Below are positions 33,554 to 42,628 of a stretch of 64,000 nt of DNA, piece by piece. The notes beneath the pieces are model-generated. The model saw only the letters and a program-made list of their open reading frames with translations, was not told the origin of the DNA and ran no database searches. Source of the stretch: Pirellulaceae bacterium (GTDB lineage Bacteria; Planctomycetota; Planctomycetia; Pirellulales; Pirellulaceae). The position numbers were made by a program, and so were the translations under genes. Location: NCBI GenBank assembly GCA_019636375.1, contig JAHBXS010000004.1:558001-622000 (forward strand). Reading direction: 5' to 3'. Every line of letters starts with the position of its first letter. Position 1 is the first letter of the stretch.

Positions 33554-36087
33554 GCCGTAGGTCAAAAAAGATTTCATCTGCTTCCGCTTTCCCCAACACG
33601 ATTGTCGAAGCCTCGGCGGGAAGCGGTAAGACGTTTGCCCTTACGAATCGCTACCTGGGACTATTGGCGTCGGGCGTATCGTGCGAAAACATCTTGGCAA
33701 CGACTTTCACACGAAAAGCCGCCGGGGAAATTCTTGACCGTGTGATGCAGCGACTGACCGCTGCGGCAACTGACCCCAAAGCGAGTAAGGAACTGGAACG
33801 CTTTCTTGACCAGCCCTTAGCACCCAACGATGCGATCCGAATCTTGCGTCAATTGGCCGAAAACCTGCATCGACTGTTAATTTCTACGTTGGACAGTTTT
33901 TTTTATCAGATTGCACAAAGCTTTAGTTTTGAACTCGGCCTCCCGGTCGATTGGAAAATTGCCGAGAACGGCCAAGTCGGCTCCTTGGCTGAGATTGCAG
34001 TACGCAACTTGTTGCACGACGAAAACGTTCGCGAGTTTTTGCACTTGATCGTCAAAGGGGATGCGGATCGAAAAGTCGCCGATTTGATGATTGACCAAGT
34101 CAACCGCTATGCAGAACTGTATCGCGATTCGATCCCCGCAGCCTGGAACCATCCCTCACCAAGAGTATTTGATTCGAAAAAGGGATTTGCAGAATTACTC
34201 GCTGCTGCCCAGAATGTTGAGCCGGCAGAATCTCGGCAACGGACTGCATTCTTGAAAGACCTTGAGTTGATTGAGGCCGACAATTGGGACGACTTGCTGA
34301 AATCAGGCATGCTTGGCAAGGTGATGACCAACGACTTAACTTACTATCGCAAACCACTCGATTCCGGATTGGTTGAATTTTACGAACGCCTCGTGGATTT
34401 TTTGCGTGGGCGTGTCACGACCATATATTCTCAGCGGACGTTATCAGCTTGGCGATTAATAGATTTGTATTCGCAAGCACTCTGGCCCTTGCAATTGGCC
34501 GCTGGAGAACTTCGTTTTTCTGATGTCACGCATTTGGTGAAGCAACTGGTGCAACAAGGCTCGCTCAATTTAGAATCTCGCTTGGATCAAAACATTGAAC
34601 ATCTGTTGTTAGATGAGTTTCAGGATACGTCCCCGGCGCAGTGGCAGATTTTGCGGCCATTTGTTGAAAAATTGTTTTGCGGTATGAAAGCGGGATCATT
34701 TTTTTGCGTTGGAGATCGCAAGCAAGCCATCTACGCTTGGCGAGGCGGCGTTTCGCAGATGTTCGACGTCGTAACACATGAATATGGCGAATATCTTGAG
34801 CCAGCCCAACCGTTGACAACGAGTTTTCGGTCGAGTCCCATCGTGATTGATTTTGTCAATCGCGTCTTCGAAAACTTGGGGGCTTGGCAAGGTGATCGTG
34901 AATTTGATCAAACTGTTTTGAGCAATTGGGCCAAGCGATTCCCCAAACACACGACAGCCCGCAATGAACTTCCAGGTCATGTCTTGGTCGAGCAGGTCCA
35001 CGATCCAGAGGGCGGAAAAGGGAACGACAAACTCCTGGTTTTCGAAAAAACGGTGGCCTCCATTGTGAACCTCCATCGCGAAGCCCCCCAAATATCAATT
35101 GGAGTGCTCGTAAGTACGCATGAGGACATTGCCCAGTTGCTATTTTTGCTGCATCAACGGGGAATTCCGGCGAGTGAGGAAGGTGGTAATCCACTTACCG
35201 ATTCGGCCGCAGTGAATTTGTTACTCGCCGCCCTAAAGGTTGCCGATCATCCGGGGGATGGAGTCGCGCGATATTTGATTTCGCATAGTCCGCTGGCTTG
35301 CGTTATTGGGCTTGTCCCCGAAGACCAATCATCGGCCGCAAACAATCGAGAACAAACAGCCAAAATTTCTCTCAATATTCGTCGAGAAATTATCCGTGAT
35401 GGCTATGGAAAGGTACTCGAACGTTGGGCCAAGGCACTCGACGACAGTTGCACAACCCGTGAAAAACGACGCGTCGACCAGTTGGTTGAGTTCGCCTATG
35501 AGTATGACGAACCATGGACGCTACGAACCAGCCACTTCATTAAGGTCGTTCAAGAAACCAAAATCATGGAACCCAGCGCGGCGATGATTCGCGTGATGAC
35601 CGTCCATGCCGCAAAGGGATTGGAATTCCAAGCCGTATTTGCTCCGTTTCTTAGTTTGGGAAGCCAATGGACTGGTAACACGCCTCATGTTGTTTACTCT
35701 CGCTCTGAGCCTGGGAAACCAATTGACCTTGTGCATTTGTATTGCAACGAGACCGAGCGTTCGTTTTTACCCGAACGAATCCAAAACCTATTTCTTAATC
35801 ACCGTTGCCAAACCATCGAAGAACGGGTCTGCATGTTGTATGTTTGGATGACTCGAGCCATTCATCATCTGCATGTGATCTTGCCCGGTTCAATCAAACC
35901 TCATCGAACAACCCAAGCCTCATTGCTGTTGTCAACGCTTTCAAGTGCCGAGGGTGACAACAAAGAGTCAAACTCCACCAGCGAGATCGTTTTCGAGAAC
36001 GGCGATCATCAGTGGTTTAATAATGTTTCATCCACCGAACAACAATTGCCAGAAGAGAACCTCGTTTTTTTCGAGCCTGTCAAGTAG
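33550..36087 (+). CDS. AddA/RecB-like UvrD-family helicase without nuclease domain
   Basis: 845 aa, shorter than typical AddA (~1200). Helicase motifs: Walker A EASAGSGKTFALTNRYL, TTFTRKAAGEILDRV (Ia), LLLDEFQDTSPAQW (II), VGDRKQAIYAWRGG (III), TTSFRSSPIV (IV), MTVHAAKGLEFQAVF (V) and VCMLYVWMTRAIHHLHV (VI). The protein ends about 50 residues after motif VI, so the C-terminal PD-(D/E)XK domain of AddA is absent and only the AddB-like partner can cut DNA. ATG 33550 has the strong box AGGAGGTG and overlaps the partner's stop. Confidence 0.88.
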   Translation: MSRRSKKISSASAFPNTIVEASAGSGKTFALTNRYLGLLASGVSCENILATTFTRKAAGEILDRVMQRLTAAATDPKASKELERFLDQPLAPNDAIRILRQLAENLHRLLISTLDSFFYQIAQSFSFELGLPVDWKIAENGQVGSLAEIAVRNLLHDENVREFLHLIVKGDADRKVADLMIDQVNRYAELYRDSIPAAWNHPSPRVFDSKKGFAELLAAAQNVEPAESRQRTAFLKDLELIEADNWDDLLKSGMLGKVMTNDLTYYRKPLDSGLVEFYERLVDFLRGRVTTIYSQRTLSAWRLIDLYSQALWPLQLAAGELRFSDVTHLVKQLVQQGSLNLESRLDQNIEHLLLDEFQDTSPAQWQILRPFVEKLFCGMKAGSFFCVGDRKQAIYAWRGGVSQMFDVVTHEYGEYLEPAQPLTTSFRSSPIVIDFVNRVFENLGAWQGDREFDQTVLSNWAKRFPKHTTARNELPGHVLVEQVHDPEGGKGNDKLLVFEKTVASIVNLHREAPQISIGVLVSTHEDIAQLLFLLHQRGIPASEEGGNPLTDSAAVNLLLAALKVADHPGDGVARYLISHSPLACVIGLVPEDQSSAANNREQTAKISLNIRREIIRDGYGKVLERWAKALDDSCTTREKRRVDQLVEFAYEYDEPWTLRTSHFIKVVQETKIMEPSAAMIRVMTVHAAKGLEFQAVFAPFLSLGSQWTGNTPHVVYSRSEPGKPIDLVHLYCNETERSFLPERIQNLFLNHRCQTIEERVCMLYVWMTRAIHHLHVILPGSIKPHRTTQASLLLSTLSSAEGDNKESNSTSEIVFENGDHQWFNNVSSTEQQLPEENLVFFEPVK

Positions 36088-36278
36088 GCTTGAACAGGTT
36101 TTTGAACTGGAAAATCACAGCAAAATTTTTGTGTTGGAAAAAACTTGACATTTGTAAAAAAGTCTTCATATTTAGGTCTTGTCGCTGACATCGTTTTTTC
36201 GTGTCGGTTCATGGAAGTTGACAAAGTTACGACTTCAGGATTAACACTTCCAAAAAAGAATTGATGAAGGAATCTGAC

Positions 36279-36491
36279 ATGAAAGAATCTTCTGTTTTCG
36301 ACGCGATCCGGAACGGCCAGTGGGATTTTGAGCCGGAAACTGTTCCGGAAAGTGAATTCGAGAACACATCCGCATTGCCAGGTACGAACGAGAAAGTAGA
36401 CGTATTGGCCGAGCGAGCCTCTGCTGGTTTACCTCTTTGGCATTCTGCCGACCGACAGTCGTACGACGACACTGAAAAGGCTTGGATATAA
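36279..36491 (+). CDS. small hypothetical protein, 70 aa
   Basis: An acidic protein (ESSVFDAIRNGQWDFEPETV) with a C-terminal GLPLWHSADRQSYDDTEKAW. Start ATG 36279 has AAGGA seven bases upstream; two earlier in-frame starts at 36261 and 36264 are possible. The preceding 190 bp contain TTGACA boxes at 36145 and 36218, with weak -10 partners. The pattern looks like a conserved planctomycete small protein, but I cannot assign a function. Confidence 0.6.
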   Translation: MKESSVFDAIRNGQWDFEPETVPESEFENTSALPGTNEKVDVLAERASAGLPLWHSADRQSYDDTEKAWI

Positions 36492-36498
36492 ACTTTAA

Positions 36499-37806
36499 TC
36501 AGACTAGCCGACTACGCCACCATTCCACAACGGAACGAGGGACTAATGGAGGAGGAAGTTTTAGGTCGGCGTAGTCTTTACCTTCATCGAAGCCCGCAAC
36601 TATCATGTCGAGATTTCGTGCCGCACAACGAGACTGGCACTCATCTAATGAATCGCTCGCGTGCAGTCTAAAGTATTTTTCGTTGACCCCAGTGACCACT
36701 CGTCCGACATTGATCACCTGATCACCCGGAGCGATTTCGCGCCAGGTGTAATGCGGCAACTCCATCGCGCGTTTCGCTGCCCACACAATTCGTTCGGGAC
36801 TGAGGGACTCCAGTCGATCGAAACTCGACATCACGAAATAGGTCTTTTGAAATTCGCTGATCAAGTAGTCGGTTACCGCCAATCTTAAGAGATCGGCGTC
36901 GTTCGCTGGATCGATCAGCACTCGAGACGGTTCGGGAGAATCGATGCTGAAGATCGTTTCTCCTGGAGAGGAAAGAATGCCGGCACCAAAGTCACGTACA
37001 TCGCCGTCTTGCATAACGAGCCCAAACTCGACGGTAAACCAATAAATCCGCCCGGCATACAAAAGCAACTCGTCGGCCCAGTCGGAAATTTTTTGTCTTT
37101 CTTCGTCAGTTGATGCGTTCGCCAATTTAGCGTCCCGCTCTGCGTACACAATGTCACGAGCCTGACCATGGTTCCGCATAACATGCGCAACCGCCGGGAT
37201 CGTGAAGGTGGCGACGTGTCCGGCGACATCGTGACCAATGTCAGGTTCTTGAAGGTAATCTTGCTCAAGTTGCCGCATAAACGTCGTGACCGGGAAGAAG
37301 CGGCGACTGTGGCACGTGAAGAACAATTCGGCTGGGATGATTTCACTGACGGTTGCCAGTTGCCATCCTGTCGCCTGGTAAATTCTTGCGTTGAGCAAAT
37401 AGTAGTCTGGAATCGTCGTTCCACGAATTGCGAATAGCTGTTCCCCTTCGAGATATTCGCGGCAGGCATAGCGATACTTCGTTTTTTGCTGCTCAACAAT
37501 CAAACAGGCCCAACTCAAATGTTCTGCGATTTGGTAGTCGTCGAAACGTTGGTGGTTTTCGAACTCGCCTAGATCGACGCTTTCGTCCGTCAAAGACCCG
37601 ACCCCGAATGGTGCACCTGATTTCGCTAATTGAAAGTATTTTTCAGCAACATCCTGGGGAATGGAATAAGCGACATCTTGCCGAGCCAATTGAGCTCGCA
37701 ATTCCTCCAACCGTTGCTCGTGACTAGGAGGACAGACTTGTTCAAGAGTCAATCCATGTCGCTTTGCGATCTCTTCAAGTTGAAGGTCTGAAAATGTTGC
37801 AGTCAT
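36499..37806 (-). CDS. biopterin-dependent aromatic amino acid hydroxylase homologue
   Basis: 435 aa. The iron-binding facial triad is readable as H192 and H197 in EPDIGHDVAGHV and E260 in YWFTVEFGLV, with the following DFGAGILSSPGE. These match phenylalanine-4-hydroxylase, although relatives usually read D-x-x-H-D/E-x-x-G-H with ELFGH rather than DVAGH. An unusual C-terminal part (from ~390) carries CQSRCAARNLD. Expected substrate is phenylalanine or another aromatic acid with a pterin cofactor. Start 37806 has GAGGA nine bases upstream; the frame is open 19 codons further. folE lies 3.4 kb away. Confidence 0.75.
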   Translation of the reverse strand: MTATFSDLQLEEIAKRHGLTLEQVCPPSHEQRLEELRAQLARQDVAYSIPQDVAEKYFQLAKSGAPFGVGSLTDESVDLGEFENHQRFDDYQIAEHLSWACLIVEQQKTKYRYACREYLEGEQLFAIRGTTIPDYYLLNARIYQATGWQLATVSEIIPAELFFTCHSRRFFPVTTFMRQLEQDYLQEPDIGHDVAGHVATFTIPAVAHVMRNHGQARDIVYAERDAKLANASTDEERQKISDWADELLLYAGRIYWFTVEFGLVMQDGDVRDFGAGILSSPGETIFSIDSPEPSRVLIDPANDADLLRLAVTDYLISEFQKTYFVMSSFDRLESLSPERIVWAAKRAMELPHYTWREIAPGDQVINVGRVVTGVNEKYFRLHASDSLDECQSRCAARNLDMIVAGFDEGKDYADLKLPPPLVPRSVVEWWRSRLV

Positions 37807-37877
37807 TTTTGGTGTTCCTCGTCTTGTCTTAAAACAGGTAGAGCTTGAACCTTGATGCTGCATTGGATTCGATCGGC

Positions 37878-39686
37878 TTAGGCGAGGTCCCTGTCCTCAA
37901 ACATCACCAAAGCCAATAAGACGGCTGCTGAACCATACAGCAACGTATAAACCACCGACCAACCCAAATAAATCCAAGGTACCGAACTGTTCGTATTAAT
38001 CGCTGTCTGCACGTCAAAATGGTTCAGTACCGGGAAAATGATCGAGATAAACTGCCCAAAAAACCTGACCGTGTCAAGCGAGCCCGCAACCTGTTCACTC
38101 ATCACGATGAGCGGCGTCAAGTGCCCCAAAACATAGATAAAGAAACAAATCATCAAATTCGCGGTAACACCGAGGCGGGTTGAAATCGCCACGCTAATCG
38201 CAACGAATATCACCACCTCCAAAAACCCGAGGAAGATCGCAGGCAAGACGTGAGTCGCATCGCGGAAACAGGTCGTCCACTCTACCATCTCGGTCGACAT
38301 CTCACGAGCATCATAGACCGGTTTGTAAGACACCCAAAAGAAAAACCAAATCCCAAGAATTAAAAACAGGATGGCAACCGCAGACGAGATTCCGAAAATT
38401 TTGCCGACGATAAACTGACGGCGACCCACTGGCTTGCTGAGCACCGTTAGTGCCGTACGGCCTTCGATTTCTTCGGCAACAGACTTACTGGCCGCCCAGA
38501 TTGCCACGAAAATGGCCAATACTTTCAAAAGCGTCAGCCCCGAATCCTTGTACATTTTGATGTCTTCCCCCAACGTGTTGTAGGGAATGTAAATGGAAAC
38601 AACCACGAAGATTGCTCCCAAGATCATCGTCAACAAAAAGATCGGTTGATTGACTTCGGATTTAAACGTCGAGATTGAAATCGCAGTCACCTTGGGAGCC
38701 AAGATTAACAGGCTCAGGTAAATGGCAAACAGCGAAAAAGTTGCAACCGCCATCACCGGCACCAAATACACTTCCGGGTACTGAGGCATGACGAGGTAAT
38801 CGAAACGGACTATCGCTGGGTTTTTGCCACGGTTCGCGATGTAGAGCCCTTCGATTTCCTTTTCCGGGATCACTAACCCTCGATTGAAAGAAACTCCGGA
38901 ATTCAAAGAAGTCGAGGGAATTCTAAAAAACCGATCCAATGGGGTCGCAATCGAAATCGGCTCAGCAGCAACTTGAAGGTTTTGATTTGAACTAAAACGT
39001 AGCCGCTGAATTTCACGCCCATCAATTGTGACCGGTTTTCCAAACTGTTCGAATGGAACGAATGTCCCCCCTTCGGTGTCTGGCGTCGGAGGGAACTCCA
39101 ATATCTCTTGCGGGTAATAGCCACTCGTAGGCAAACGAGCGAGCGACTTTAACATTCCGCGCGGATCATCGACGATCTTGAAAATCCCGAACCCGCCGAA
39201 AATCCCCAATATCAGGCCGAGTGCGGCAAAGCCAGCTAACACGGTTGCAATTACGGAAAACCAATACAGGAAGCCTTCTTTTACAAGGACGAAAACTTCT
39301 TCAATTCTCTTCTTCGAAGCCAACCGCCAAAAGCCGAAACCGACGATGCTCGACAGAAATCCCGAAAACAAAACTCCCAACAATGCACCTGGGCCTTGTT
39401 CGGTTGAAAATCGAAACAGACTTTGTTCTTGATACAACATTCCCAGTGCCGCGACACAGCAAGCAAACAGGCCGCCGCTTACCAACAGGGAGGCAATAAA
39501 ATAGGAAACGCGATTTTCGGCAATCGTATTGAGCCCAGGGATTTTAGCCACAACGTAGACGAGGCCGAGAAACAGCATCACGAGCACCAAGCCCGCAGTG
39601 ACTCCGACAGAAAAAATCCAGGTCGGCGTGAACCAGTTCATGATTTCAACTGACTGGCCGATCAAACTCAAGTTCAATTCCATCAT
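37878..39686 (-). CDS. ABC-2-type transport permease
   Basis: A 602-aa integral membrane protein with roughly ten hydrophobic segments (for example IFSVGVTAGLVLVMLFLGLV, VIATVLAGFAALGLILGIF, ILFLILGIWFFFWVSY). A large non-membrane domain lies between ~residues 190 and 330. The cytoplasmic motif SVAEEIEGRTALTVLSKPVG then RRQFIVGK is the signature of ABC-2 permeases of the NosY/gliding group. No ATP-binding subunit is adjacent, so the partner is encoded elsewhere. Start is ATG at 39684-39686 (MMELNLSLIG). Confidence 0.75.
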   Translation of the reverse strand: MMELNLSLIGQSVEIMNWFTPTWIFSVGVTAGLVLVMLFLGLVYVVAKIPGLNTIAENRVSYFIASLLVSGGLFACCVAALGMLYQEQSLFRFSTEQGPGALLGVLFSGFLSSIVGFGFWRLASKKRIEEVFVLVKEGFLYWFSVIATVLAGFAALGLILGIFGGFGIFKIVDDPRGMLKSLARLPTSGYYPQEILEFPPTPDTEGGTFVPFEQFGKPVTIDGREIQRLRFSSNQNLQVAAEPISIATPLDRFFRIPSTSLNSGVSFNRGLVIPEKEIEGLYIANRGKNPAIVRFDYLVMPQYPEVYLVPVMAVATFSLFAIYLSLLILAPKVTAISISTFKSEVNQPIFLLTMILGAIFVVVSIYIPYNTLGEDIKMYKDSGLTLLKVLAIFVAIWAASKSVAEEIEGRTALTVLSKPVGRRQFIVGKIFGISSAVAILFLILGIWFFFWVSYKPVYDAREMSTEMVEWTTCFRDATHVLPAIFLGFLEVVIFVAISVAISTRLGVTANLMICFFIYVLGHLTPLIVMSEQVAGSLDTVRFFGQFISIIFPVLNHFDVQTAINTNSSVPWIYLGWSVVYTLLYGSAAVLLALVMFEDRDLA

Positions 39687-39854
39687 GCGTCAAGGTAAAA
39701 AAAGTGCTAATGTCTGTTCCGAAAATCACCTTTGTCTATTATGGTCCGACAATCAAAAATGTTCAAAGGGGGGCCTAATTCGGTTAATTTAACCCGTACA
39801 ACGTCCCCAGATCGCACATCTTCGTTCAACGACTCCTTCCATTAACGTCCATTA

Positions 39855-40973
39855 TCAAGAGTCGATCCAGCCTCCGCCGAGGACCCGTTGATCGTGGTAA
39901 AGAACCACGGCTTGCCCCGGTGCAACTCCATGTTGCGGCTCCAAAAAACGGACGCCAATGCGGTGATTCGGCAATACCTCGGCCAAGGCGGGAACGGCCT
40001 GGCTGTTGTAGCGAATCTGAGCGAGACACTCAAACGAACCGTCTGGAATCGTCGTCAGCCAATTTGATTCCGATGCCGTTAGGTCAGATCTGCCGAGTTC
40101 TTCTTTTTGCCCAATCACTACCCGGCAAGTCTCCCGCTCTATGCGGACCACAAAATACGGCTCGCCCATCGCAACTCCCAATTTCTTGCGTTGCCCGATC
40201 GTGAATCCCTCGATCCCCGGATGATACCCAACAACTTTTCCTGACGTGGTGACAATTTCCCCCGCCGAACTCGCCCGATTCATTCGCGAACGAACGAACT
40301 CGCCGTGGTGCCCAGAGTTCACAAAGCAAATTTCTTGGCTGTCCTTTTTCGTCGCGACATTCAAGCCAACTTTTCCTGCAAGTTCGCGAATCTGAGGCTT
40401 GTGAAATTCTCCAACAGGCAACAACATCCGCGATAAAAATTCAGATCGAATTCCAAACAAAACGTACGATTGGTCCTTGTTTTCATCAACGCCTCTCAAC
40501 AGGCGAATTTCGTCACGATCACGTACCAAACGTGCGTAGTGACCAGTCGCAACAAACTCCGCACCCACAGAGTCAGCGTATGCAAACAACTTGCCAAATT
40601 TGATCCGATTGTTACACATCACACAGGGATTGGGCGTCCGACCCACGGCATACTCGTCGACGAAATAGTCGATGATGCCGCGAAATTCGGCTTGCAGATT
40701 CAGCGCATAAAAGGGAATCCCTAACTTGTCAGCAACTCGTCTCGCATCGGCGGCGTCAGACGCACTGCAGCAGCCCTGTTTGTGATCGGCACGCGAGTCC
40801 AACACGGGCAACAGCGGCGAAGACTCTTTTTTCCCGTCAATAGAACAGGCCGCAATGCTTTGTTCCCCGTGCCGCATGAAGACGCCGATGACATCGTGTC
40901 CCGCCTCGCGCAACAAGTATGCAGCAACGCTTGAATCAACCCCTCCCGACATGGCCAAAACGATACGAGACAT
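39855..40973 (-). CDS. mnmA: tRNA-specific 2-thiouridylase MnmA
   Basis: 372 aa. The PP-loop SGGVDSSVAAYLL near the N-terminus binds ATP; catalytic cysteines are in NPCVMCNNRIKFG and SQEICFV; the TGHYARLVRD and HKPQIRELAGKVGL segments are typical. MnmA thiolates uridine 34 of tRNA for Lys, Glu and Gln with sulfur relayed from a cysteine desulfurase. One insertion (GKKESSPLLPVLDSRADHKQ, from ~residue 48) lies after the first domain strand. It competes for the same U34 position chemistry as TrhO at 24.4 kb, but on different tRNAs. Confidence 0.93.
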   Translation of the reverse strand: MSRIVLAMSGGVDSSVAAYLLREAGHDVIGVFMRHGEQSIAACSIDGKKESSPLLPVLDSRADHKQGCCSASDAADARRVADKLGIPFYALNLQAEFRGIIDYFVDEYAVGRTPNPCVMCNNRIKFGKLFAYADSVGAEFVATGHYARLVRDRDEIRLLRGVDENKDQSYVLFGIRSEFLSRMLLPVGEFHKPQIRELAGKVGLNVATKKDSQEICFVNSGHHGEFVRSRMNRASSAGEIVTTSGKVVGYHPGIEGFTIGQRKKLGVAMGEPYFVVRIERETCRVVIGQKEELGRSDLTASESNWLTTIPDGSFECLAQIRYNSQAVPALAEVLPNHRIGVRFLEPQHGVAPGQAVVLYHDQRVLGGGWIDS

Positions 40974-41267
40974 GATTCTCCCAATGACAAAAAATTCTCA
41001 AACAGTCCGCTAATTCTATCATTGAACCGAAAAAAGTTCTTCCCGACCAATCAAATCGTACAATCGAGCGTTGGACATCAGTTTGAGGTCCGCATCAGAT
41101 CCGCCATGAAAATCGCGGGATCTAAGAATCGAGATTTACGGTCATACTCCGGCCGATGTCATCCAAAGGCTTCTTTCCGCCGCGTTTCGTGGAAATTAGA
41201 ATGGATTGGTTAACTCGAAGAACAAAAGGCGGATAAGGGCGAATTCATGACATGTGGTGAGGACGAA

Positions 41268-41849
41268 ATGGACAAGTTTATGATTGATTCGCCAGTTGAT
41301 TTGGATCGGATCGAAGAAGCGGTTCGTGAAATTTTGGAGGCGGTTGGCGAGGACCCTCAACGGCCGGGCCTTCTGGAAACGCCGCGCCGCGTCGCCAGGA
41401 TGTATGCAGAGATGTTTGCTGGTTTGCACCTCAAGCCTGAGCGTCACCTCGAAGTCGTTTTCCCTGAAAACTATGACGAAATGGTGCTCATCAGAGACAT
41501 CCCCTTCACGAGCATGTGCGAACACCATCTGCTCCCATTCTCAGGAATTGCCCATGTCGCATACATTCCTAATGGTCAGGTGACAGGCCTTAGCAAAATC
41601 GCCCGCGTTGTAGATGAAGTGGCTCGTCGTCCACAAGTTCAAGAACGGATGACTCAAGAAATCGCCGATCTTATCAACTCGCGTTTGGAGACGTTGGGAG
41701 TGGCGGTCGTTTTACGTGCCGAACATTCGTGTATGTCAATTCGCGGTGTGAAGAAACACGGCAGTTCCACCGTTACGAGTGCGTTGCGTGGTATTTTTAA
41801 AACAAACGAATCGACACGAGCCGAATTTATGTCGTTAATTCGCGAATAA
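41268..41849 (+). CDS. folE: GTP cyclohydrolase I FolE
   Basis: 193 aa. Zinc and catalytic residues are in [11 protein letters not shown] and [33 protein letters not shown] is the family N-terminal block and [14 protein letters not shown] follows. The enzyme makes dihydroneopterin triphosphate for folate or pterins. Start 41268 is chosen because GAGG lies six bases upstream; an ATG seven codons earlier is also in frame. The pterin product could feed the hydroxylase homologue and the DHPS-like protein in this window. Confidence 0.93.
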   Translation: MDKFMIDSPVDLDRIEEAVREILEAVGEDPQRPGLLETPRRVARMYAEMFAGLHLKPERHLEVVFPENYDEMVLIRDIPFTSMCEHHLLPFSGIAHVAYIPNGQVTGLSKIARVVDEVARRPQVQERMTQEIADLINSRLETLGVAVVLRAEHSCMSIRGVKKHGSSTVTSALRGIFKTNESTRAEFMSLIRE

Positions 41850-41904
41850 AAATTCAGACCACTGGCCTGTTGCCCGTCAGCAGAATACCCGTCAGCAGAG
41901 TGAG

Positions 41905-42387
41905 CTAGGTCTTTTTGCAAAATTGCTGTTGCAGCATCTCAGAGCCGGCCACGAGTCGTTCGAGGCCTTGGTTGTAACCATCCCCCAATTTTTCAGCCTC
42001 GACGCATTTCACAATCGACATACCAACAGAATAAATTCCTGATGCCATGGCGATTGCGTGCCTTTTCTCGACCACAAAGCTAAACAACTCCAAATCGTGA
42101 TTCACCACTGTTGCAATCGACACGAGAAATTTTGGGGAGCGCGGCGGTTCGAGTAGAATTAAACGCATTCCGTTTTCGCTTAGATCGACACAAACCCCTG
42201 CCTTAACTTCTTGGTTCGAAATTGGAGCCCCACACCAAGCCGCATAGAAAATCGGCAACGTCCGTTTGCAGCGATCCGATTTTCGAGTTTCCGTTTCAGG
42301 CATCCGCCATGCACTCGTATGATCGATCAAACGTCGAATTCTGAGAGCATATTGCTGATCCGGCTTTTTTGTGAACAATCCAAACAT
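41905..42387 (-). CDS. PilZ-like domain protein
   Basis: 160 aa. A short N-terminal region is followed by ETRKSDRCKRTLPI and GVCVDLSENGMRLIL, which resemble the RxxxR and D/NxSxxG c-di-GMP motifs of PilZ domains. The first motif is only partly conserved (RCKR), so ligand binding is uncertain. No membrane segment or output domain is attached. It stands alone, convergent with folE. Confidence 0.55.
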   Translation of the reverse strand: MFGLFTKKPDQQYALRIRRLIDHTSAWRMPETETRKSDRCKRTLPIFYAAWCGAPISNQEVKAGVCVDLSENGMRLILLEPPRSPKFLVSIATVVNHDLELFSFVVEKRHAIAMASGIYSVGMSIVKCVEAEKLGDGYNQGLERLVAGSEMLQQQFCKKT

Positions 42388-42628
42388 GGGAAGCTAAAAG
42401 TCAGAATTCTTGATGATAGACTCGAACATTGGATGGGAGTTTCGGCTGAAGGCGATAACCCTTTCCATCAAAGGACAACCTTGGATGTTGTCACTTTCTG
42501 GGAAGAGTTCGCTGTGAAACACTAGGTTTCGAAACAAACGATGCGTTTTCTGCACGGAAAATTGTGAACAATTTTGGTGTTTTTGGTTCCGAATTTACCG
42601 ATTGCAAGGTCCCCCCAGGCATCTTGTC

